A stretch of 64,000 bases of DNA from Microbispora sp. H13382 (GTDB lineage: Bacteria; Actinomycetota; Actinomycetes; Streptosporangiales; Streptosporangiaceae), in assembly GCF_014161445.1 (NCBI RefSeq), contig NZ_JABBXA010000009.1, positions 1 through 64,000 of the forward strand. Reading direction: 5' to 3'. Of the stretch, positions 9,053 through 16,391 are shown piece by piece. Position numbers and translations under genes: made by a program. The notes beneath the pieces are model-generated. The model saw only the letters and a list, made by a program, of their open reading frames with translations. It searched no databases and was not told the DNA's origin. The first letter of the stretch is position 1, and every line of letters begins with the position of its first letter.

Positions 9053-9697
9053 ATGGTGGGGGTACCGCTGGCCCGACGTGCGAAACGGCGTGCGCATCAC
9101 GCGCCGCGGAAGTTGACGTCGGTGCTCGAATACGCACAACTGGGCTGGGCGAGCTGTATGGGCGCGCATCCGCTGAGCGAGGGGGGCAGGGCGTGCTCCT
9201 GTGACCGGGTCGGCTGTCCCGACCCCGGGATGCACCCGCTGTCGCCCGCGTGGCAGATGCAGGCCACGACGGACACCGCGCTGCTCACGCGGTGGTGGAA
9301 GCAGGATCCGGACGCGAACGTGATCCTGCCCACCGGCAGGGTGTTCGACGTGTTCGACGTACCGGCCTCGGCGGGCCGTCCCGCCCTGGCCGCGATGGAC
9401 GCCGCAGGCTTCGACACGGGCCCGGTCGCCGAGAACGGCGACCGGGTGCTTTTTTTCGTGGCCACGCGAGGGGCGCCCGAGGACGAGGACGAGTGGTGGT
9501 CCTGCAGCCTGGACGCGGGACCCGAGACGATCGACAGCACGCCGGGACTGCGCTGGCACTGCCGGGACAGCTACGTGCTCGCGCCGCCGTCCACCACGCC
9601 CGTGGGCGGGGTCGTGAGCTGGATCAGGCCCCCTGACGGCCGTCCGCTGCCCGACCCGCTGCGCGTGCTCGACCTGCTCGCCGACTTCTGCGAGTAG
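9053..9697 (+). CDS. Stand-alone bifunctional DNA primase/polymerase (prim-pol) N-terminal domain protein
   Basis: 214 aa. ATG 9053 follows a strong Shine-Dalgarno (GGGAGGAGCG). The sequence resembles the prim-pol domain of actinobacterial plasmids and integrative elements: an Ala/Leu-rich start, a Cys-rich region (GRACSCDRVGCPDPGMHP), WWKQDPDANVILPTGRVFDV with the acidic metal-site region, and a His/Cys patch near LRWHCRDSYVLAPPS. No helicase domain follows. Free-standing copies are common in sporulating actinomycetes and their task is not established. It sits between hemB and hemL, separated by 119 bp and 24 bp. Confidence 0.75.
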   Translation: MVGVPLARRAKRRAHHAPRKLTSVLEYAQLGWASCMGAHPLSEGGRACSCDRVGCPDPGMHPLSPAWQMQATTDTALLTRWWKQDPDANVILPTGRVFDVFDVPASAGRPALAAMDAAGFDTGPVAENGDRVLFFVATRGAPEDEDEWWSCSLDAGPETIDSTPGLRWHCRDSYVLAPPSTTPVGGVVSWIRPPDGRPLPDPLRVLDLLADFCE

Positions 9698-9721
9698 TTC
9701 CCGGTACGGGCCCCGGACCGG

Positions 9722-11038
9722 ATGGCCCGTAATCTGGAGGGCGTGACTCGCACGCAGACCTCCGAGGACCTGTTCGACCGCGCCCGCCGGATCGTTCCCG
9801 GCGGCGTCAACTCGCCGGTGCGCGCCTTCGGCGCCGTGGGCGGCACGCCCCGCTTCATGGCCTCCGGCGAGGGGCCGTACATCACCGACGTGGACGGCAA
9901 CCGCTACGTCGACCTCGTGTGCTCCTGGGGCCCGATGATCCTCGGCCACCGCCACCCCGCCGTCGTGGCGGCCCTGGAGGAGGCCGTCGCGCGCGGCTTC
10001 TCGTTCGGCACCGCGACCGAGGGAGAGGTCCTGCTCGCCGAGGAGATCGTCTCCCGGGTGGCCCCCGTCGAGAAGGTCCGCCTGGTCAGCTCCGGCACCG
10101 AGGCGACCATGTCCGCCGTACGGCTGGCCCGCGGGTTCACCGGGCGGGCGAAGGTCGTGAAGTTCGCCGGCTGCTACCACGGGCACGTGGACGCGCTGCT
10201 GGCCTCGGCCGGGTCCGGGGTCGTCACCTTCGGCCTGCCCGACACCCCCGGCGTCACCGGCGCCTCGGCCGCCGACACGATCGTCCTGCCGTACAACTCG
10301 GTGGAGGCGGTCGAGGAGGCGTTCCGCAGTTTCGAGATCGCCTGCGTGATCACCGAGGCGTGCCCGGCCAACATGGGCGTGGTGCCGCCCGCCGAGGGCT
10401 TCAACCGTCGCCTGCGCGAGCTGTGCACCGAGCACGGCGCGCTGCTGATCATCGACGAGGTGCTGACCGGGTTCCGCGTGTCCGCCTCCGGCTGGTACGG
10501 CATCGACCCCGTCGAGGCCGACCTCATGACGTTCGGCAAGGTCATGGGTGGCGGGCTGCCCGCCGCCGCGTTCGGCGGCCGGGCGGAGGTCATGGCCGCG
10601 CTCGCCCCCGAGGGGCCCGTCTACCAGGCCGGCACGCTGTCGGGCAACCCGCTCGCCTGCGCGGCCGGGCTGGCCACGCTGCGCGCCTGCGACGACGACG
10701 CGTACGACCGGATCGACGCGTCCGCCCTGGTCATCGGCCGGGCCGCCTCCGACGCGCTGGCCGCCGCCGGGGTCCCGCACCGCCTCCAGCGGGCCGGGAA
10801 CCTCTTCTCGATCTTCTTCACCGACACCCCGGTCACCGACTTCGACTCCGCGCGCACCCAGAACGCCGACGCGTACCGCGCGTTCTTCCACAGCATGCTC
10901 GACCAGGGCGTCTATCTGCCGCCGTCGGCGTACGAGGCGTGGTTCCTGTCGGCCGCCCACGACGACGCGGCGCTCACGCAGGTGGCCGAGGCCCTGCCCC
11001 TGGCCGCCAAGGCCGCCGCTCAGGCCGCCGGCGTCTGA
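9722..11038 (+). CDS. hemL: Glutamate-1-semialdehyde 2,1-aminomutase
   Basis: 438 aa. PLP enzyme converting glutamate-1-semialdehyde to 5-aminolevulinate, completing the C5 route begun by HemA. Seen: [61 protein letters not shown] and the PLP lysine in [19 protein letters not shown] near residue 272. Starts at ATG 9722 or GTG 9743; the GGAGG before the GTG is only 2 bases away, so I keep the ATG. A 14-bp inverted repeat just after the stop should terminate it. Confidence 0.95.
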   Translation: MARNLEGVTRTQTSEDLFDRARRIVPGGVNSPVRAFGAVGGTPRFMASGEGPYITDVDGNRYVDLVCSWGPMILGHRHPAVVAALEEAVARGFSFGTATEGEVLLAEEIVSRVAPVEKVRLVSSGTEATMSAVRLARGFTGRAKVVKFAGCYHGHVDALLASAGSGVVTFGLPDTPGVTGASAADTIVLPYNSVEAVEEAFRSFEIACVITEACPANMGVVPPAEGFNRRLRELCTEHGALLIIDEVLTGFRVSASGWYGIDPVEADLMTFGKVMGGGLPAAAFGGRAEVMAALAPEGPVYQAGTLSGNPLACAAGLATLRACDDDAYDRIDASALVIGRAASDALAAAGVPHRLQRAGNLFSIFFTDTPVTDFDSARTQNADAYRAFFHSMLDQGVYLPPSAYEAWFLSAAHDDAALTQVAEALPLAAKAAAQAAGV

Positions 11039-11039
11039 G

Positions 11040-11267
11040 TCACTTCAGCCTCGTGCTCGGCGTCCGACGGGCGCCGAGCACGAGGAGCAGCGAAGCCGCC
11101 GTCAGCGCCAGGCCGTACCAGACGACACTCGTGACGGCCCAGGTGGTCGACGAACAGCCCGCCGAAAAGCGCCCCGAGCGCGATGGACGTGTTGTAGGCC
11201 ATGGTGTTGAGCGACATCGCGGCTCCGAAGGTGCCGGGCGCGGCGGCCTGGGTGATGTGGCGGGCGT
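11040..11267 (-). pseudogene. C-terminal fragment of an MFS transporter, frameshifted
   Basis: The minus strand reads ARHITQAAAPGTFGAAMS then LNTMAYNTSIALGALFGG in one frame, and after a shift near 11140 SVVWYGLALTAASLLLVLGA to a stop at 11040. This is the last cytoplasmic loop and last two transmembrane helices of an arabinose-efflux-type MFS permease. The N-terminal three quarters are absent. It abuts, head to head, the LysR fragment on the other strand. Confidence 0.75.
11049..11085. terminator. Hairpin terminator of hemL
   Basis: CCTCGTGCTCGGCG (11049-11062), 9-base loop, CGCCGAGCACGAGG (11072-11085): a perfect 14-bp stem 10 bases after the hemL stop. No U-tract follows, as is usual in this GC range. 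It lies inside the last codons of the minus-strand MFS relic. Confidence 0.75.
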
Positions 11268-11505
11268 GCGGCGTGAGGTGCCCTTCGAGGTGTCGTCCGC
11301 CGGGTTCATGGTCGATCTGGTGCGTCAGGGGCTCGGCGTGGGCATGCTGCCGGCCGCGTACGCGCCGCGCTTTCCCGACCTGCGTGTGATCCGTCTTCGC
11401 GACGCTCCGACGCGGGTGGAGCACCTGGTCTGGGGAGACCGGCCGTCGCCGGCGGCCACGGCCTTCCTCGAGCTGCTACGCGCCGATCAGGCGGAAAGCG
11501 GCTGA
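11268..11505 (+). pseudogene. C-terminal fragment of a LysR-family regulator
   Basis: The frame reads VPFEVSSAGFMVDLVRQGLG then VGMLPAAYAPRFPDLRVIRL and ends TAFLELLRADQAESG. This is the end of a LysR substrate-binding domain (the LVxxGLGVxxLP motif). The DNA-binding half is missing, and homology begins about where the opposing MFS fragment stops (11262-11275). Not expected to function. Confidence 0.75.
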
Positions 11506-11534
11506 GCCTCCCGAATGGCGCCGCCTTCCGGGCC

Positions 11535-12164
11535 TCACTTCACCAGCTGATCGAGATCCACCTCGACGGGGAAGGGCACCTGTACCGCCAGGCGCCCGTG
11601 GTGGATCCCGGTCGGCGTGTACGCGCCCGTGGCGGGGTCCCGTTCGTACACGTAGACGACGGGACGCTCGTCGTTCTCCTCCACCCGCCAGAAGTGCGGG
11701 ATGCCCGCCTCGGCGTACCGCAGCGGCTTGAGCTTGCGATCGCGTTCCACCGACTCCGGGGAGACGATCTCGATCACGAGATGGACCTCTCGCGCCCGGT
11801 AAAAAGTGCGTGCATTGTCCGCTGCGGCCTCGGCGTCGATGACCATCACATCCGAGCAGGGCCGCGTCCGTTCCCCCAGCTTGACGTCCATCTGCTGAAC
11901 GGCTGCCAAGTGCGTGGGGGCCTCCGCGTCGAGCCGTTCTGTCAAGCCGCGGATGAGCCGCTCGTGGAACCGCCGCTGGGGGGACATGAAGACGAGTGCT
12001 CCATCGATCAGTTCGACGTGTTTGAAGAAGTCGGGCTCGCCGTTCGGGCCCTCATAGGGCAGATGATCGAGGTCGTCCGCGGTCCACCCCCAGGGAGGCG
12101 GCGCCGGCCAGTACTCGAGTGCGCTGCTCACGTCGTGCACTTCAGTGTCATCCTCGTCACTCAC
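11535..12164 (-). CDS. Uma2 family endonuclease-like protein (DUF820)
   Basis: 209 aa from GTG 12164. The PD-(D/E)XK-like Uma2 fold is visible: DLDHLPYEGPNGEPDFFKHV, VELIDGALVFMSPQRRFHE, SDVMVIDAEAAADN, VHLVIEIVSPESVERDRKLK (the E-x-V-S-P-x-S metal-site region) and YAEAGIPHFWRVE. Uma2 proteins are widespread in actinomycetes and cyanobacteria; a nuclease fold is predicted but no role is settled. Its start lies 68 bp from the 3' end of the EamA gene on the same strand. The ORF is open upstream into the EamA gene, but no other good start is visible. Confidence 0.8.
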   Translation of the reverse strand: MSDEDDTEVHDVSSALEYWPAPPPWGWTADDLDHLPYEGPNGEPDFFKHVELIDGALVFMSPQRRFHERLIRGLTERLDAEAPTHLAAVQQMDVKLGERTRPCSDVMVIDAEAAADNARTFYRAREVHLVIEIVSPESVERDRKLKPLRYAEAGIPHFWRVEENDERPVVYVYERDPATGAYTPTGIHHGRLAVQVPFPVEVDLDQLVK

Positions 12165-12231
12165 GGTAGCCGTTCCACTCAATCTCGTGACCCTTACCCA
12201 TTCTCTCCCGATTGACGTGCGAGGGCGAGGA

Positions 12232-13119
12232 TCAGGGAGAGGCGGGGACGGGGGGTCTCGCGAGGGCCGTACGGGGGCGGGAGTTGGCGAACAGGAGGCC
12301 GGCGAGGATGAGGGCGCCCGCGGCGACCGTGAGGAGAGAGACCGGCTCGCCGGTGAACAGTGCGGCGGCGGCGATGCCGAAGACCGGCACGAGCAGGCTG
12401 TACGGCGCGACGACCGAGGCGTCGTAGCGGGCCAGCAGCCACCCCCAGACGGCGAAGCCGCCCAGGGTGGACAGGAACGCGGTGTAGAGCACGGCACCCA
12501 CGCCCTCGGCCGTGAACGACCCCAGTGAGGACGGCCCCTCGGTCGCCAGGGCCAGCGCCAGCAGGGGCGGCGCCGACACCGCGCTCACCCAGACCATGAA
12601 CCGCAGGGAGTCGGGCGGTGCGGCCCTGCGGGTGGCGACGTTGCCGAGCCCCCACCCGGCCGCCGCGCCGACGCACAGCAGGAACGCGCCGAAGGGGATC
12701 GCCCCCGACCTCGCGACCACGTCGGCCGCGATCAGGCCCAGTCCGCCGAAGGCCACCGCCGTCCCGGCGATCCGGCGCCGCCCGAGCCGCTCGCCCAGCA
12801 GGGCGGTCGCGAACAGCGCGGTGAAGACCGCCTGCACCTGGAGGACCAGGGAGGTCAGCCCGGCGGGCATGCCGGCGCGCATGCCGAGCAGCAGCAGGCC
12901 GTACTGGGCGACGCCGAGCGACGCGCCGGTGGCCAGCACCCACCGCCAGGGCACGCGCGGCCCTCCGGCGACCAGCACGGCGGGGAAGGCGGCCAGCAGA
13001 AACCGGAGGGCGGCGTACGTCAGCGGCGGATAGTGCTTCAGGCCCGTCTGCATGACGACGAAGTTGAAGCCCCAGACGGCGGCGAGCGCGACGGCGAGAG
13101 CCAGGTGGCGGGGCCGCAT
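12232..13119 (-). CDS. EamA/DMT family transporter
   Basis: 295 aa with ten hydrophobic helices in two EamA repeats (about 5-135 and 140-280). Typical first-repeat wording: LALAVALAAVWGFNFVVMQT; second repeat: LLCVGAAAGWGLGNVATRRA. This group includes exporters of amino acids and metabolites such as cysteine; the substrate here is not deducible. It lies behind a small ORF on the same strand and is divergent from a LysR gene that probably regulates it. Confidence 0.88.
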   Translation of the reverse strand: MRPRHLALAVALAAVWGFNFVVMQTGLKHYPPLTYAALRFLLAAFPAVLVAGGPRVPWRWVLATGASLGVAQYGLLLLGMRAGMPAGLTSLVLQVQAVFTALFATALLGERLGRRRIAGTAVAFGGLGLIAADVVARSGAIPFGAFLLCVGAAAGWGLGNVATRRAAPPDSLRFMVWVSAVSAPPLLALALATEGPSSLGSFTAEGVGAVLYTAFLSTLGGFAVWGWLLARYDASVVAPYSLLVPVFGIAAAALFTGEPVSLLTVAAGALILAGLLFANSRPRTALARPPVPASP

Positions 13120-13136
13120 GGATCAGGATGCGGCGA

Positions 13137-13250
13137 TCAGCGCGAGGGGTGGCGGTCGCGGCTCTGCCTGGCCTGCCTGGCCAGGGTCTCGAGATAGGAC
13201 GTCTGCTCGGAACGGACGGGCTTCGTGAAGAGTCGGTTGAAGATTCGCAT
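13137..13250 (-). CDS. Small hypothetical protein, 37 aa
   Basis: ATG 13250 to TGA 13137. It reads MRIFNRLFTKPVRSEQTSYL and goes on with ETLARQARQSRDRHPSR: basic, probably helical, no membrane segment. It is placed between the divergent LysR promoter and the EamA start (17 bp downstream), so it would be the first gene of the EamA transcript. No clear Shine-Dalgarno. I recognise no family. The natural composition argues for a real gene, the absence of a ribosome site against. Confidence 0.4.
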   Translation of the reverse strand: MRIFNRLFTKPVRSEQTSYLETLARQARQSRDRHPSR

Positions 13251-13311
13251 GCCTATATCGTCGCATCGCTAAACAGTTGAGCGCAAACAAGTTTTTCTAA
13301 GCAGAACGGTT

Positions 13312-13317
13312 TAGACT
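13312..13317 (+). promoter_or_regulatory. -10 element of the LysR gene, leaderless start
   Basis: TAGACT ends 6 bases before the ATG at 13324, so transcription should begin at or next to the A of ATG, giving a leaderless mRNA. The AT-rich stretch 13270-13300 just upstream is the likely -35 and LysR-binding region. Confidence 0.5.
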
Positions 13318-13323
13318 GGCTAC

Positions 13324-14232
13324 ATGTTGGACCTCAACCGGTTGAAGGCCCTGCACGCCGTCGCGGTGTACGGCTCCGTGGGCGCCGCGGCCGAAGCGCT
13401 CATGGTCACCCCCTCGGCGATCTCCCAGCAGCTCGCCAAGCTCGAACGGGAGACCGGCGCCGTCCTGATCGAGCGCAACGGGCGCGGGGTGAAGCTGACC
13501 GACGCCGCCGGGCTGCTCGCCGACCACGCCGAGCGCATCCTCGCGCTCGTGGAGACGGCGGAGGCCGACTTCGAGGCGCTGCGCGGGGCGGTGGTCGGCA
13601 AGCTGAACATGGCCGCCTTCCCCACCGCGGCCCGTGGCATCGTGCCGCGCGCCCTGACTGCGCTCAAGAGACAGCACCCCGATCTCGACCTGCTCGTCTA
13701 CGAGAGGGAACCGGAGCGGCAGACCCGCGAGCTGGTGCGCGGCGACCTCGACCTCGCCGTCCTGCAGGACTGGCTCAACCGGCCGATGGCGCTGCCCGAG
13801 GGGCTGTCGCGTACGACGCTGCTCGACGACGTGGCCGACGTCGTCGTGCCGGCCGATCACCCCCTGGTGCGCGCCGACCGGGTGCGGCTGAGCGACCTCG
13901 CGGGCGACAGCTGGATCAGCTCGACCCCCGGCACGGTGTGTCACGACTTCCTGGTGTTCCTGCTGCGCTCCGAGGAGCGGGAACCGCGGATCGTCTGCAT
14001 GGCCGACGAGTACCCCACCCAGCTCGCGCTGGTCGCCGAGGGCCACGGCTGCGCGCTGATCCCCCGGCTGGGCCGGGGACCGCTGCCCGAGGGCGTCGCC
14101 GTCCTGGCCGTCCAGCCGCCGCCGGTGCGGCGGATCTACGCGGTCTGGCGGACCGACGCCGCCCGCCGTCCCGCGATCCGCGCCGCCGTCGACGCGCTGC
14201 GCTCCGCGTGCTCCGAGCTGCCCGGCGGGTAG
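13324..14232 (+). CDS. LysR-family transcriptional regulator
   Basis: 302 aa. The N-terminal winged HTH (LNRLKALHAVAVYGSVGAAA, SAISQQLAKLERETG) is followed by a type 2 periplasmic-binding-like effector domain from about residue 90. Divergent from the small ORF and the EamA exporter, the classic layout for a LysR activator of an exporter. The effector is unknown. Full length for the family (about 300 aa). Confidence 0.9.
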   Translation: MLDLNRLKALHAVAVYGSVGAAAEALMVTPSAISQQLAKLERETGAVLIERNGRGVKLTDAAGLLADHAERILALVETAEADFEALRGAVVGKLNMAAFPTAARGIVPRALTALKRQHPDLDLLVYEREPERQTRELVRGDLDLAVLQDWLNRPMALPEGLSRTTLLDDVADVVVPADHPLVRADRVRLSDLAGDSWISSTPGTVCHDFLVFLLRSEEREPRIVCMADEYPTQLALVAEGHGCALIPRLGRGPLPEGVAVLAVQPPPVRRIYAVWRTDAARRPAIRAAVDALRSACSELPGG

Positions 14233-14244
14233 GCTGTCCAGGTC

Positions 14245-14988
14245 ATGATAGAGATGACCATCGTTCACCTGCTCCGGCACGGTGAGGTTCACAATCCCCG
14301 TGGGGTCCTGTACGGCAGGCTGCCGGGCTACCACCTGTCCGAGACCGGCCTGCGGATGGCCGAGGTGGTCGCCAAGGCCGTCGAGGGCAGGGACATCGTC
14401 ACGGTGTGGAGCTCGCCCATGGAGCGCGCCCAGGAGACCGCGGCGCCGTCCGCCAAGGTGCTCGGCCTGGAGGTGGCCACCGACGAGCGGCTGATCGAGG
14501 CGGGCAACGTCTTCGAGGGCCTGCGGATGGCCGGCAGCGACAACGTCTTCCGCGATCCGCGGTCCTACCGCCACTTCAGGAACCCGTTCCGTCCGTCGTG
14601 GGGCGAGCCGTACCGGGACGTCGTGGCACGCATGAAGGCCGTCGTGGACGACGCGCGGGCGGCGGCGCGCGGCCACGAGGCCCTGCTGGTCAGCCACCAG
14701 CTGCCCATCTGGATCATCCGGCTGGCGGCCGAGGGCAGGCGGCTGTGGCACGACCCGCGCCGCCGCCAGTGCGCGCTCGCCAGCCTCACCAGCCTGACCT
14801 TCGAGGGCGACCGGCTCATCAGCGTCGGCTACAGCGAACCCGCCGGGGCGCTGCTCAGGGCGTCCGGCACGCAGCCGCAGGGCGAGGCCGCGCTGTTCGA
14901 CAAGGCCGGCGAGGCGCTCCCGGAGGTCCTGCAGGCCGGTCCGGAGGACGAGGAGACGCCCGGCCCGCGATCCGTCCCCGGCGTGTGA
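14245..14988 (+). CDS. Histidine phosphatase superfamily protein
   Basis: 247 aa. The phosphoglycerate-mutase-like motif VHLLRHGEVHNPRG carries the catalytic RHG near residues 11-13; the second histidine is in EALLVSHQLPIWI near 152. GEPYRDVVARM supplies the usual acidic region. A gene of this type precedes the cytochrome c biogenesis genes in many actinobacteria, including mycobacteria and streptomycetes; its substrate there is unknown. Starts ATG 14245 or ATG 14254. The C-terminal 40 residues are a charged tail. Confidence 0.88.
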   Translation: MIEMTIVHLLRHGEVHNPRGVLYGRLPGYHLSETGLRMAEVVAKAVEGRDIVTVWSSPMERAQETAAPSAKVLGLEVATDERLIEAGNVFEGLRMAGSDNVFRDPRSYRHFRNPFRPSWGEPYRDVVARMKAVVDDARAAARGHEALLVSHQLPIWIIRLAAEGRRLWHDPRRRQCALASLTSLTFEGDRLISVGYSEPAGALLRASGTQPQGEAALFDKAGEALPEVLQAGPEDEETPGPRSVPGV

Positions 14989-15064
14989 CCCGGCGAACGG
15001 GGCACCCGCATCGCTCGGTAGGCTTACAGCTCTACCGGTTGTAGTGCAAGGAGAATCTCCTCCC

Positions 15065-15667
15065 GTGTCCGCCAAGCGCCCTTCCGCCACGCGCGTGACC
15101 GTCAAGCGTCTGACCGCGCTCGCCGCCGCGGCCGCGGCCGCGACGGCCCTCGCCGGCTGCGCGGGCGGCCAGGCGGCCCAGCCCCGCTCCGGTGACACGC
15201 GCTTCATCGCGGGGGACGGCCGCGTCGAGTTCTTCGCCGCCGCCCAGCGCCACAAGGCTCCCGTGGTCGAGGGGCAGACCCTCGACGGCGGCACGGCCAC
15301 GCTGACCGCGGGCAAGGTCCACGTGCTGAACTTCTGGGCCTCCTGGTGCGCGCCCTGCCGTGCCGAGGCGCCCGTGCTCAAGGACATCGCGGCGACCACG
15401 AAGACCAAGGGCGTGGAGTTCCTCGGGGTCAACTTCAAGGACCTCAAGGCCTCCGCCCAGGCGTACGACCGCTCGGTCGAGCCCGGCTACCCGAGCATCT
15501 ACGACCAGAGCGGCAAGGTGCTGCTGCAGTTCCAGGGCACGGTGCCGCCCGCCGCCATCCCCTCCACGCTGATCATCGACGCCCAGGGCCGCATCGCCGC
15601 CCGCGCGCTCGGCGCGGTCAAGTACGACGACCTGCTCTCGGCCGTCACCAAGGTGACCGATGAGTGA
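15065..15667 (+). CDS. TlpA/ResA-like thioredoxin lipoprotein
   Basis: About 200 aa from GTG 15065, chosen because an earlier in-frame GTG (15044) overlaps the AAGGAG ribosome site. A lipobox ending LAGC follows an Ala-rich signal segment. The thioredoxin fold carries WASWCAPCRAEAP (CAPC near residue 94-97) and the cis-Pro loop AAIPSTLIID. On the outer face of the membrane it should reduce apocytochrome c cysteines with electrons from CcdA. It overlaps ccdA by 8 bp. Confidence 0.92.
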   Translation: MSAKRPSATRVTVKRLTALAAAAAAATALAGCAGGQAAQPRSGDTRFIAGDGRVEFFAAAQRHKAPVVEGQTLDGGTATLTAGKVHVLNFWASWCAPCRAEAPVLKDIAATTKTKGVEFLGVNFKDLKASAQAYDRSVEPGYPSIYDQSGKVLLQFQGTVPPAAIPSTLIIDAQGRIAARALGAVKYDDLLSAVTKVTDE

Positions 15668-16391
15668 CCTCGGCAGCACCGTCGCGACCGGGTCGCTGCT
15701 GCTGGCCGCGCCGATCGCCGCGGTCGCCGGGCTCGTGTCGTTCGTCTCGCCCTGCGTGCTGCCGCTGGTCCCCGGCTACCTGTCGTACGTCACGGGCATG
15801 AGCGGCGACCCGAAGCGCGGCCGGATGGTGCTCGGCAGCGCGCTTTTCGTGCTCGGGTTCGCGGCCGTGTTCGTGCTGGGAGGCGCGCTGTTCGGCGGCC
15901 TCGGCGCGGCGCTGCACGGCAACGCCGACGTGATCACCAGGGTCCTCGGGGTGGTGACGATCGTCCTCGGGCTGGCCTTCGTTGGAGTGATCCCCGGTCT
16001 CCAGCGTGACGTGCGCATCCACAAACTTCCGGCGGCCGGGATCGCGACGGCCCCACTGCTCGGGGTCGTCTTCGGCCTCGGCTGGACGCCGTGTATCGGC
16101 CCGACGCTGGCGGTGGTGATGACGCTCTCGGTGAACCAGGGCAGCGCGCTGCGCGGCGCCGCCCTCGCCTTCGCGTACGCGCTGGGTCTCGGCCTGCCGT
16201 TCGTGCTGGCGGGGCTGGCCTACCGCAAGGCGCTGCACACGTTCAAGGCGGTGCGCCGCCACACCCCGCTGATCACCAGGGTCGGCGGCGGCATGCTCGT
16301 GGCGGTCGGCCTGCTGCTCGTGACCGGGCAGTGGTCGGAGATCATCGTCCACCTGCAGGTATGGGTCGGCGGCTTCAGGCCGGTGATCTGA
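15660..16391 (+). CDS. ccdA: Cytochrome c biogenesis protein CcdA
   Basis: 243 aa, six transmembrane helices. Transfers reducing equivalents across the membrane to the TlpA-like partner. Conserved features: FVSPCVLPLVPGYLSYVTGM near residues 28-48 and VFGLGWTPCIGPTLAVVM near 138, each with its redox cysteine. Second structural gene of the System II cluster; overlaps its neighbours by 8 bp and 1 bp (TGATG). Confidence 0.95.
   Translation: MSDLGSTVATGSLLLAAPIAAVAGLVSFVSPCVLPLVPGYLSYVTGMSGDPKRGRMVLGSALFVLGFAAVFVLGGALFGGLGAALHGNADVITRVLGVVTIVLGLAFVGVIPGLQRDVRIHKLPAAGIATAPLLGVVFGLGWTPCIGPTLAVVMTLSVNQGSALRGAALAFAYALGLGLPFVLAGLAYRKALHTFKAVRRHTPLITRVGGGMLVAVGLLLVTGQWSEIIVHLQVWVGGFRPVI

Noticed and set aside
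13297-15447. Minus-strand frame of 716 codons opposite LysR, phosphatase and TlpA genes
   Set aside because: It spans three well-supported plus-strand genes and is an antisense shadow.
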